In this document: positions 8,926-16,776 of the stretch, piece by piece
Numbering within the stretch: the stretch's first letter is position 1
Layout of the letters: each line of letters starts with the position of its first letter
The notes under the pieces: generated by a model
What the model saw: the letters and a program-made list of their open reading frames with translations, nothing else
Databases searched by the model: none
Told to the model about the DNA's origin: nothing
Assembly (NCBI GenBank): GCA_023657425.1
Contig: JAGTJW010000001.1
Coordinates: forward strand, 310,001-374,000
Length of the DNA stretch: 64,000 bases
Direction: 5' to 3'
Origin: Ideonella sp. WA131b
GTDB taxonomy: Bacteria; Pseudomonadota; Gammaproteobacteria; Burkholderiales; Burkholderiaceae_C
Position numbers and translations under genes: made by a program

Positions 8926-10723
8926 CTACCTGGGCTGGAACTCCGACACGCCCATGCGCCACAGCATGAAGGACCAAATGTCCACGGTCTGTTGCTGCTG
9001 CTGCGCACGGCTGGCCCCGCCACCGTGACCCAGCTGGTAGTCCAGCCGCATCAGCACGGGGCCGCCGGTGCTGGCCGTGGCCAGGCGGTTGGCGTACTTG
9101 GTGCTCTGCCACACCGACACGCGCGTGTCGTTGACACCGTGCACCAGCATCACGGCCGGGTAGCGCGTGCCCGGCTTGATGTGGTGGTAGGCCGCCATGG
9201 CCAGCAGGGCGCGGAACCCGGCCTCGTCCTTCACGCTGCCGAACTCTGGAATGTTGGCCAGCCCATTGGGGTCGAGTTCCGTGCGCACCATGTCCATCAC
9301 CGGCACGCTGGGCACGGCTGCGGCGAAGAGGTCGGGCCGTTCGTTGAGGGCCATGCCCACGAAGATGCCGCCGGCACTGCCACCGAAGATGGCCAGGCGG
9401 CTGGGCGATGTGAACTTCTGCGCCACCAGCCACTGCGCCACGTCGATGCCGTCGCGCCAGGTGTTGGGCTTGTTGGCCTTCTGACCCGCCTGGTGCCATT
9501 CGGTGCCAAACGCGCCACCGCCGCGCACGTGGGCGTAGGCGTACACGCCACCGCGTTCCAGCCAGGCCAGCAAGCGTGGGTTGAAGCCCGGGTTCTCGGT
9601 GATGCCGTAGGAGCCGTAGCCGAACAGGACGGTCGGGTTGCTGCCATCCAGCACCAGATCGCGCCGGCTGATGATGGACACCGGCACCTGGGTGCCGTCG
9701 CGCGCCGTCACCATCACTTCGCGCACCTGCACGTTGTCGGGCGCGTCGAAGGCGCCCGGCCGCACCAGCGCCAGCGGCCTGGGGGCCGCGCCTGGCGTGT
9801 AGGCAAAGCGCTGTGTGGCGCGCGTCCAGCCGGCCACGCTGAACAGCAGGCCGTCCTGCGCCGGATCGGCGTTCAGCACGCCGACCGAGCCCTCGAAGGG
9901 CAGCGGCACCGGCTGCGGCTGCGGGCTGGCATGGGGCAGCCGCATCAGCTGCATGACCGGGCCCCGGCGCTTGACCACGTAAGCCGCATCGCGTGCGCCG
10001 GCCACGCCCACCAGCACCTCGTCACTGGCGGGCAGCAACACCTCGGCACGCGACAGGTCGGGCGCATTCACGGGCATGCGCAGCAGGCGGTGGCGCGGCG
10101 CGCCTTGGGCCGACATGGCGTAGATCCAACCGCCGGCCACCGCGAAGTCGCGCACCTGGTCGGCGGCGTCGAACACCTTGCGCCACTGCGCGCGACCTTC
10201 GGTAGCCGCCTTCAGATCGCCCAGGTAAAGCACCCGGTTGCGGTCCACGCCCAGCGACACCGACAGCGCCGCCAGCCCGGTGCCGGGAATTTCTGACACC
10301 GTGCCGCTGGCAAACAGCGGCAGCTTGAGATCGGCATTGCGCAGCGGGCTGAACACCGGCTGTGCCTGGCGCGAGGCCAGCGAGAAGAAGTGCGTGCTGC
10401 GGTCGCCGAACTTCTCGGTGTCGGGCAGCGTGGTGTAGCCCTCGCGCAGGCGGCTGAAGAAAAAGCCGCTGCCGTCACGCAGCCACACCGGGCTGCCAAA
10501 GCGGATGCGGTCGATCGGCGGCGCCACGTCTTGCCCCGTCGCCACGTCCATCAGGTGCAGTTCGCCGATCTCGCTGCCGCCCACCTGCAGGGTGTAGGCC
10601 AACATGCGGCCGTCGTGCGAGGGGGCGTAGTCCAGGATGGCCAGCGGCTGGCCGGCGCGTTTGCCGCGTGCCTCGGCATCCACCAGCACACGGTCGGGGC
10701 CTTCCGCGCCTTCGCGCATCACC
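8926..10723 (-). pseudogene. 3' part of an S9A prolyl-oligopeptidase-family lipoprotein gene split by an insertion sequence
   Basis: About 600 codons encode the rest of the beta-propeller and the alpha/beta-hydrolase domain. The catalytic Ser lies in FGGSAGG, the Asp region in GVNDTRVS, and the His in LGHGGGAS near the end. The 5' part is at 12635-13041. Removing the element and one copy of the 6-bp target duplication joins the codons as ...FKLVMREGAEGPDR. This gives one uninterrupted 732-aa frame (407 + 1,792 = 2,199 nt, 733 codons), a normal length for the family. As it stands the enzyme cannot be made from its own start; a downstream fragment would lack the signal peptide. Confidence 0.93.
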
Positions 10724-12634
10724 CCCGAGTTCGACACCAAAAGCCGAGTTCGAGCGATTTTCTCGCCCCGGCGCCAATGTAATCAACAAGTTAGCGCTGC
10801 AGCGCCAGTTTTTCTGTAGTGGCACGGTATGAATGCGGGTGTGTTGGCATGCAACAGGGAGGTAGCTACACTCTCGCCATGTTCATCAAGCTCACCCGGT
10901 CCGGCGAACGCACCTACGCGCAACTGGTCGAGTCGTTCCGCGATGAACACGGCAAGCCGCGCCAGCGCACGGTAGCCACTCTGGGCCGCATCGACGAGCG
11001 CGGCGGTCAGGTCGACTCGCTTCTGGATGGCCTGTTGCGAGCCAAGGGGCGCCCAGTTGCCACGGGCGGCGACCTCCAGGTGCGCTTCGAGTCGGCCCTG
11101 TGCCTGGGCGATGTCTGGGCCCTCGATGCGCTGTGGCATGAGCTGGGCTTCAATGCCCTGGGGGCGGTGTTCCGGCGCGCCCGCTTCACCACCGCCGTCG
11201 AGCAGGCGATCCGGGTGATGGCCTTCAACCGGCTTAGCGATCCGGAGTCCAAGCTGGGTGTGCTGCGCTGGCTGCAGACGGTGAGCATGCCGGGCATCGA
11301 CGTGGCCAAGCTGAGCCACCAGCATCTGCTGCGCAGCATGGATGCGCTGATGGACCACCAGCAGGCCGTGGATGACTGCGTGGCGCAGCTGCTGCGGCCG
11401 CTCATCGACGAAGACCTCTCGGTGGTCTTCTACGACCTGACGACCATCCGCGCCGAGGGCCACAGCCAGCAAGACGGCGACGTGCGGCACTTCGGCATGT
11501 CCAAGGAAGGCGTCATCGCCCGCCAGTTCATGCTGGGCGTGGTGCAGACGGCCGACGGTATGCCGATCTACCACGAGGTCTTCGACGGCAATACGGCCGA
11601 GGCGCCGACGCTGGAGCCCACGCTCAAGAAGGTGCTGGCGCGCTACCCGCACATCCGCCGCCTGGTCGTGGTGGCCGACCGCGGGCTGCTCTCGCTGGAC
11701 AACATCGAGGCGCTGACCAAGCTCCACGTGGCGGGGGATCGGCCACTGGAATTCATCCTGGCGGTGCCAGGGCGGCGCTATGGGGAGTTCGTCGATCTCT
11801 TGGCGCCGATGAGTGCACGCATGGCCCAGGCCACCGACGAAGTCGTCGAGGAGGCGCAGTGGCAGGGCCACCGACTGGTGGTCGCCCACAACCCCGTGCG
11901 TGCGACGGAGCAGACCCAGGAGCGGCTGGCGAGGATCCACGCATTGGAAGAGCGCGCAGCGCAATGGGCCAGCAAGCTCGATGCGCAGGACGCCGGCCAG
12001 GTACACCGCGGCCGCAAGCTCTCGGATTCCGGCGCCAAGGCGCGTTTGTTCCACGAGGTCAGCGACGCGCATCTGGCGCGCATCATCCGGGTCGATCTGA
12101 AGTCCGACCTGTTCGCCTACGAGATCGACGATGCCGCGCTGGCCCGGGCGCAGCTAATGGACGGCAAGCTGATGCTGATCACCAATGTCCGCGACATGAC
12201 CGCGAACGAGGTGGTGCGCCGCTACAAGTCGCTGGCCGACATCGAACGCGGCTTCAAGGTGCTGAAGTCGGAGATCGAGATCGCGCCGGTCTTCCACCGG
12301 CTGCCCGAGCGCATCAGGGCCCATGCGAGCATCTGCTTCATGGCCTTGATCCTGTACCGCGTGATGCGCCAGCGCCTGAAGCTCGCCGGCAGCGAGTTGT
12401 CGCCGGAGGCAGCCTTGGCGGACTTGCGTCGCATCCAGCGGCACACGGTCACCATTGACCGCAGCGCCCCTATCCACGGCGTCTCCACCGTTCAACCACG
12501 CCAGGCCGCAGCCCTGGCCGCGCTCAACGTCAAGAAGCCGACCATCGACGCCCAGATGCCGCTGCTGTAGTGGCATTTTCCAAGGCCTGGCCTATATGGA
12601 TCAAGCACTTACAGCGGTTAGTGTCGAACTCGGG
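10724..12634 (+). mobile_element. Complete IS1634-type insertion sequence (IS4 superfamily), 1,911 bp
   Basis: The termini are a perfect 14-bp inverted repeat, CCCGAGTTCGACAC at 10724-10737 and its complement at 12621-12634. They are flanked by a 6-bp direct repeat ATCACC at 10718-10723 and 12635-12640, the target duplication. One intact transposase gene fills the element. Perfect ends, an identical duplication and an intact gene point to a recent insertion. It disrupts a prolyl-oligopeptidase-family lipoprotein gene on the opposite strand. Confidence 0.95.
10879..12570 (+). CDS. IS1634-family DDE transposase
   Basis: A 563-aa transposase. The catalytic triad can be placed at Asp186 (SVVFYDLTT), Asp267 (VVVADRGLL) and Glu456 in the YKSLADIERGFKVLK block, which is the Y-(2)-R-(3)-E-(6)-K signature of IS4-superfamily enzymes. 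The start MFIKLTRSGERTYAQLVES matches how these proteins begin, so ATG 10879 is preferred over the longer frame from 10819. The frame is intact, so the element may be active. Confidence 0.93.
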   Translation: MFIKLTRSGERTYAQLVESFRDEHGKPRQRTVATLGRIDERGGQVDSLLDGLLRAKGRPVATGGDLQVRFESALCLGDVWALDALWHELGFNALGAVFRRARFTTAVEQAIRVMAFNRLSDPESKLGVLRWLQTVSMPGIDVAKLSHQHLLRSMDALMDHQQAVDDCVAQLLRPLIDEDLSVVFYDLTTIRAEGHSQQDGDVRHFGMSKEGVIARQFMLGVVQTADGMPIYHEVFDGNTAEAPTLEPTLKKVLARYPHIRRLVVVADRGLLSLDNIEALTKLHVAGDRPLEFILAVPGRRYGEFVDLLAPMSARMAQATDEVVEEAQWQGHRLVVAHNPVRATEQTQERLARIHALEERAAQWASKLDAQDAGQVHRGRKLSDSGAKARLFHEVSDAHLARIIRVDLKSDLFAYEIDDAALARAQLMDGKLMLITNVRDMTANEVVRRYKSLADIERGFKVLKSEIEIAPVFHRLPERIRAHASICFMALILYRVMRQRLKLAGSELSPEAALADLRRIQRHTVTIDRSAPIHGVSTVQPRQAAALAALNVKKPTIDAQMPLL

Positions 12635-13041
12635 ATCACCAGCTTGAACTGGTTCTCGCCGGGGTCGCGCCGCGTGAAGAACAGGCGGCCGTTGTCGGTG
12701 CGACGCACCGCACTCAGCTGGCCGGGTGCCGCGGCATCGATGGCACGCACGCGCTCCAGCAGCGCGCCGCGGCCCGGCAGCTGCGCCAGGATCTGCTCGC
12801 TGGCTGTGGCCTGGCCCTTCATCCATTCGGCCACCACGGGGTCGTTCACGTTCTCGGTGTAGCGCCAGGGATCGTCCACCCGAACGCCAAAGAAGGTGTC
12901 GGTCTGCGGCCGCGGCGGCAGCGGGCCTGGCAGGTTCACCCCAGCGATGGTGCGTGGGCCGGCCGGGGGTGCCTGTGTGGCGCAAGCAGCCAGCAGGCTG
13001 GCCACGCAAAGCACAGAGCTGGCGAGTACGAGTCGTTGCAT
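12635..13041 (-). pseudogene. 5' part of the split prolyl-oligopeptidase-family lipoprotein gene
   Basis: The first 135 codons start at ATG 13041 with MQRLVLASSVLCVASLLAACATQ, a lipoprotein signal whose lipobox LAAC places the lipidated Cys at about residue 22. Then come DTFFGVRVDDPWRYTEN and VVAEWMKGQ, typical of the S9A N-terminus, and FFTRRDPGENQFKLV of the first propeller blade. The frame is cut by the insertion sequence at 12634. The original product would be an exported, lipid-anchored peptidase. Confidence 0.93.
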
Positions 13042-13252
13042 GGGGTGCGGCAGCGTGATGACAGATGACGAACCGAATGTAAGCCCGAGAACCCGGCATC
13101 GACCACGCGCTGTGGCTTCCGCTGCGGTACCTTGAGGTGCGGCCGGCGACATGGTGCGCCTGGTGCCGGTGGCAGCGCTGAACGCCGGGCCCAAGGACGG
13201 CTTCCTCACGAGGAACGCTTCGGCATCCCCGGAAACTGTCCAGGATCTCGCC

Positions 13253-13624
13253 ATGAGTCCCCAAACCAAGAGTTTCGCCTTGCCCGAGTCGATGCGGAAG
13301 TGCATCGACAACCGGGTCGCCACTGGCAACCACGGCAACACCAGCGAGCACATCCGCGACTTGGTGCGCCGGGATCAGGAAGAGCAGGCCAAGAAGCCGC
13401 TTCGGGATCTCATCGAAGAAGGGCTGGCATCCGGGCCGGGCCGTCGTCGCAGCAAGGCGGACGGGAAGGAACTGCTGGCGATCGCTCGCGGCAAGATCGA
13501 TCGAAGCCGGCGGTTCTGCGCCCGCGGACGCTCGGAAAGCTCCTCGCTGTTCCAGGGCTTCGGACCTGGCGGGTCTCGAAGTCTCCGCTGCTCTGGTGCC
13601 TTTTCGAAATCAGGGAGTACCTGA
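13253..13624 (+). CDS. ParD-like antitoxin with an aberrant C-terminal tail
   Basis: The first roughly 80 residues are a ribbon-helix-helix ParD antitoxin: MSPQTKSFALPESMRKCIDN, GNHGNTSEHIRDLVRRDQE, LRDLIEEGLASGPG. ParD proteins normally end soon after this point and overlap the toxin gene. Here the frame runs on for about 40 residues of low-complexity sequence, and the toxin survives only as a fragment in another frame. The antitoxin fold may still form, but the module looks dead. ATG 13253 is chosen because it matches the family start; the longer frame to 13151 is not supported. Confidence 0.6.
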   Translation: MSPQTKSFALPESMRKCIDNRVATGNHGNTSEHIRDLVRRDQEEQAKKPLRDLIEEGLASGPGRRRSKADGKELLAIARGKIDRSRRFCARGRSESSSLFQGFGPGGSRSLRCSGAFSKSGST

Positions 13625-13694
13625 TGTGGTCCGGCTGCTGGGCGAGCGGCAGGACATCGTCGCGATCTTGGGCGTCGAGTTCGCTTCGAACTGA
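13560..13694 (+). pseudogene. ParE-like toxin C-terminal remnant
   Basis: In the frame ending at TGA 13692-13694 the sequence reads SDLAGLEVSAALVPF..., then VPDVVRLLGERQDIVAILG. This resembles the last strands of RelE/ParE toxins (DLxGLR..., then (I/V)xVVRVLHGxRDIxAIL). The N-terminal half is missing and there is no start codon, so the toxin is broken. Its place immediately after a ParD-like gene supports the reading. Confidence 0.5.
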
Positions 13695-13801
13695 CATCAC
13701 GGGTCGACGACAACCAGCCGCTCTGACCATTGGGTTCCAGACGAAACGACGAGGAGCCCTTCGACTTCGCGGAGTGCTTTTTCGGGCGAAGCCGAATAGA
13801 G

Positions 13802-14602
13802 CTATTGCGATCCCCGCTGGATTGGAGACTCAGACTGCTCTGCCTCGGGTCGCTTAAGCACCATGACAATCAGCGCATCGTTGGTCAGCGAAGTGTCTGA
13901 TAACGGCGGGAAGATTCGGTCTCCACTCCGGCTCAGTCGGACGGGCGTAGCCTTGTTGTTGTCTATCAGTGTCGCCGACTGAGCCGGTTGCCTCAGTCGA
14001 AAGCTATTCACGATCTTGGGGGACTCGCAAACGCCGCCTGCTGCTGCAAAAGCTGCTCTCACTGCGAGTGACACGTCCGCGCGTTCCATGGCCCATGTTG
14101 CTTCGCACGAAGCACGCAGGTCCCCCAGTCGCAACCTGTCAGGAGCAAGATTTCGCGTCCGAACCACCGCTCGGATGAGTATCTGGGTTGCCTTTTGGTT
14201 CGTCGTGATGACCGCTGTCTCTGGATTACTGATCGTGAGTTCAGGGATCAGGAATCTGTCTTCACTGGTCAGCGGTATCGAAATGGACTCATCTTCAACA
14301 GCCAAAGACAGGCGGGTAGGTGGAAGCCCCTTGGCCAGCTGAATGACCTCAAAGAACAAGTCGGCGTTGGGGGCCTTGTCGCTATGCTGGGCAAACGCTC
14401 GCTTTGCCAAAAGTAACCTTGCGTAGCTGAGGCTGTAAGCTGACCTGATTCCTTGAATGATCACGGTCTCGGGTGCGGCAGCATTCTCAATTGAAGGCGA
14501 GGGTGCAGATGCAGCAGAGCCAGCGGCCTGTGTCTCGCCATAAGCGGGTTGCATAAGTGACGACAGCAGTGCCGCAGCCATGAGTTTTGTCGCTACTCTC
14601 AT
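13802..14602 (-). CDS. Exported hypothetical protein
   Basis: A 266-aa protein of unknown function. MRVATKLMAAALLSSLMQPAYGETQ is a clear Sec signal with probable cleavage after AYG. The mature part has no recognised domain; it includes one Cys pair (LRASCEAT and GGVCESP) and ends in a polar tail. Base composition is visibly more AT-rich than the neighbouring genes, which suggests transfer. It is followed on the same side by nothing but the ParDE relic and preceded by a lipoprotein gene of similar composition, probably as one transcript. Confidence 0.65.
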   Translation of the reverse strand: MRVATKLMAAALLSSLMQPAYGETQAAGSAASAPSPSIENAAAPETVIIQGIRSAYSLSYARLLLAKRAFAQHSDKAPNADLFFEVIQLAKGLPPTRLSLAVEDESISIPLTSEDRFLIPELTISNPETAVITTNQKATQILIRAVVRTRNLAPDRLRLGDLRASCEATWAMERADVSLAVRAAFAAAGGVCESPKIVNSFRLRQPAQSATLIDNNKATPVRLSRSGDRIFPPLSDTSLTNDALIVMVLKRPEAEQSESPIQRGSQ

Positions 14603-14691
14603 GATCACGCAAAAGAGGCCGCGAGCCGCCACAAGCCTGCCCGGTTAGGCCGATCACGCGGCTGGGCGGGTGGCGTCACGGATTCGGGTTG

Positions 14692-15057
14692 CTAGTTGAG
14701 CGTCACACCCATGCCTGCCGTGTTCTTGCTGCGGGTGACCACGTTCGAACCGGGTCCGATCGTTGTGTTGGTGTTGCAGAAATCCGTCTTGGAAACCTTG
14801 TAGGTTGCACAGACCGGCTGAGGTTCTTGCAGCGTGGCAATCAGCAGATGGCCGCCCTTCGGAACCTCATACACGGTCTCGAAGTCTTGGCCGACGAGAA
14901 AGAAGCAGGTGCCACTTGAGGAGTCTTGGCACTTCAACTCAACGTGGTCGGGACGGTCACTGGGAGAAACCTTGGACACGACTGAGTCAAGGCAACCACT
15001 GAGCAGCACGGTCGTGAACATCAGTGACATCGCAGGAAGTCTTTGGCCTGGTTTCAT
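14692..15057 (-). CDS. Small lipoprotein of unknown function
   Basis: A 121-aa protein starting MKPGQRLPAMSLMFTTVLLSGCLDS. The LLSGC lipobox puts the lipidated Cys at residue 22. The mature part is rich in Ser/Thr and has three further pairs of Cys-containing segments (LKCQDSSSGTCFF, PVCATYK, DFCNTNT), so it may be disulfide-bonded. No family is recognised. It lies 89 bp upstream of the exported protein gene on the same strand and shares its lower GC. Confidence 0.65.
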   Translation of the reverse strand: MKPGQRLPAMSLMFTTVLLSGCLDSVVSKVSPSDRPDHVELKCQDSSSGTCFFLVGQDFETVYEVPKGGHLLIATLQEPQPVCATYKVSKTDFCNTNTTIGPGSNVVTRSKNTAGMGVTLN

Positions 15058-15527
15058 GATGTGGAGATTGCTGTTGATGTGAGCGTGAGCACGCTGCGTC
15101 TACCGATGGCTTGGCTGGTAAGCCTAACGATCAAGAGGGAATTCCCTGTCCCGATCCAGCCTCAGTGCAGCGAGCGGCAACGAGTGGCACGTTGGGGATG
15201 TGACTCTCATCAACTCACGCGGAAGGGGTCGTCAGGGCCATCGTATTCGTTGGGGTTGATCTCGCCAAGAACGTTTTCGCGGTGCACGGGGTGAACGTGC
15301 CGGTCTGCGGGCTGGCACCGCCGCCGCCGAGCCCAGGCGACGGCTGCGTCCACGTCGGCCTCGGTCAGGTTCAGCTCCGCCAGCATGCGGCCTTGTGGCA
15401 CCGGGCAGCGTGCGTCAGCCCGCGCCTCGTGCAGCCCGTCGGCCGGGACGACGTTCTGTCGCCACAGGGCCCGTGGGCCGATGCGCTGCGGCTACATTCC
15501 GGCGGCCCTGCGGGGAGGAGCTTTCTC
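15058..15527. other. Gene-poor interval with a transposase fragment
   Basis: This 470-bp stretch lies between the lipoprotein gene and macA. It contains an IS110 fragment (15228-15299). A minus-strand open frame (15210-15401) reads QGRMLAELNLTEADVDAAVAW; I could not assign it and it has no good start. The last 30 bp carry the macA ribosome-binding site. I see no other structure. Confidence 0.5.
15228..15299 (+). pseudogene. IS110-family transposase N-terminal fragment
   Basis: In one frame the sequence reads VVRAIVFVGVDLAKNVFAVHG, the start of the RuvC-like (DEDD) domain of IS110 transposases, with the first catalytic Asp in VGVDLAK. After about 24 codons the similarity ends. No start codon, no second domain and no element ends are visible. 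It is an old scar just upstream of the efflux operon. Confidence 0.6.
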
Positions 15528-16763
15528 TTGACCTTCACACCGAACACCAGGCCCCCCACCCCAGCCGGCTGGCTGCGCCAGCGCTGGCAGCGCCACCCGC
15601 GGCTGCGCTGGCTGGCCGCCTTGCTGCTGGCCGGCGCAGGCTTTGCCGGCTGGCGCCTTCTGAACCCACCCGCACCCCCACCCCCGCCGCCCACGGGCCT
15701 GGTGCAGCGGGCCGACATCACCCAGCTCGTGCAGGCCGCCGGCGTGCTGAAGGCCAAGACCCGGGTGGACGTGGGCGCCCAGGTCAGCGGCCAGATCCAG
15801 ACCCTGCACGTGCAGCTGGGCCAGCGGGTGAAGAAGGGCGAACTGCTGGTGAGCCTGGACCCCGAGCTGGCGCGCAGCGACGTGGCACGCGCCGAGGCCG
15901 CGCTGCTGCAGCAGAAGGCGCTGATCGACTCCCGCCAGGTCGACCTGGGCACCGCCGGCCGCGAACGCGAGCGCCAGCGCCGGTTGCTGGCCGGCGACGC
16001 CACCGCGGCGCTGGAGGCCGAGCGCGCCGAGAGCGAGTACGCCAAGCTCGAAGCCGAGTTGCGCGGCCAGGCCGCCGTGCTCAGCCGCCTGCAGGCTGAT
16101 CTGGCCCAGGCTCAGCTCCGCCTGGGCTACACGCGCATCACCGCGCCGATGGACGGCACCGTGGTCAGTCTGCCGGTGCAGGTGGGGCAGACGGTGATTG
16201 CGGTGCAGATCACCCCCGTGATGCTGACGCTGGCCGACCTGGACACCATCACCGTGCACACCAAGGTGCCCGAGGCCGACATCCAGAGCATCCGCGTTGG
16301 CCAGGTGGCGCGCTTTTCCACGCTCGCTGGCGAAGGCCAGCGCTACGAAGGCCGGCTGCGCGTGATCCAGCCCGTGCCGGAGCGCTCGGGCAATGCCGTC
16401 TTCTACAACGTGCTGTTCGAGGTGGACAACCGTGAACGCCAGCTCTACTCAGACATGACGGTGCAGGTGGACGTGGAAACCGGCAGCGTGAAGAACGCGC
16501 TGGCCATGCCCATGGTGGCCCTGGGCGACCGCGGCAAGGACGGCCGCTTCCGCGTGATGGTGCTCGAGCCCGGAAAGACCGAGAAGGACCGGCGCCAGGT
16601 GGCCCGCTTCGTGCGCACCGGCCTGCAGGACGGCGCCCGTGTGCAGGTGCTGGATGGGCTGAAGGAGGGCGAGACCGTGGTCACCGCGCCGCCCACGGAG
16701 GCCCAGGCCGCAGCGGCTGATGCCGCCTCGGCCGCCTCGGCCGCCGCCAGCAGCCCGCGCTGA
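15528..16763 (+). CDS. macA: MacA-like periplasmic adaptor of an ABC-type tripartite efflux pump
   Basis: A 411-aa membrane-fusion protein linking an inner-membrane ABC exporter to an outer-membrane channel. An N-terminal anchor helix (WLAALLLAGAGFAGWRLL) comes first. Next are the first lipoyl half (VDVGAQVSGQIQTLHVQLGQRVKKGELLVSLD), a long coiled hairpin rich in Ala/Glu/Arg, and the second lipoyl half (YTRITAPMDGTVVSL). A beta-barrel and membrane-proximal domain follow. The start is TTG at 15528, 7 nt after a strong GGAGGAG; no ATG or GTG near it gives the right N-terminus. macB follows after 13 bp. Confidence 0.88.
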   Translation: MTFTPNTRPPTPAGWLRQRWQRHPRLRWLAALLLAGAGFAGWRLLNPPAPPPPPPTGLVQRADITQLVQAAGVLKAKTRVDVGAQVSGQIQTLHVQLGQRVKKGELLVSLDPELARSDVARAEAALLQQKALIDSRQVDLGTAGRERERQRRLLAGDATAALEAERAESEYAKLEAELRGQAAVLSRLQADLAQAQLRLGYTRITAPMDGTVVSLPVQVGQTVIAVQITPVMLTLADLDTITVHTKVPEADIQSIRVGQVARFSTLAGEGQRYEGRLRVIQPVPERSGNAVFYNVLFEVDNRERQLYSDMTVQVDVETGSVKNALAMPMVALGDRGKDGRFRVMVLEPGKTEKDRRQVARFVRTGLQDGARVQVLDGLKEGETVVTAPPTEAQAAAADAASAASAAASSPR

Positions 16764-16776
16764 GAGCGAGCCGCGG

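Noticed and set aside
10724-12634. Possibility that the element is a composite transposon with cargo
   Set aside because: The single transposase fills it; there is no passenger gene and no second element at this site.
15210-15401. Minus-strand 63-codon frame (MPQGRMLAELNLTEADVDAAVAW...)
   Set aside because: It looks protein-like but has no ribosome-binding site, and its C-terminal half is antisense to the clear IS110 fragment. Left unassigned.
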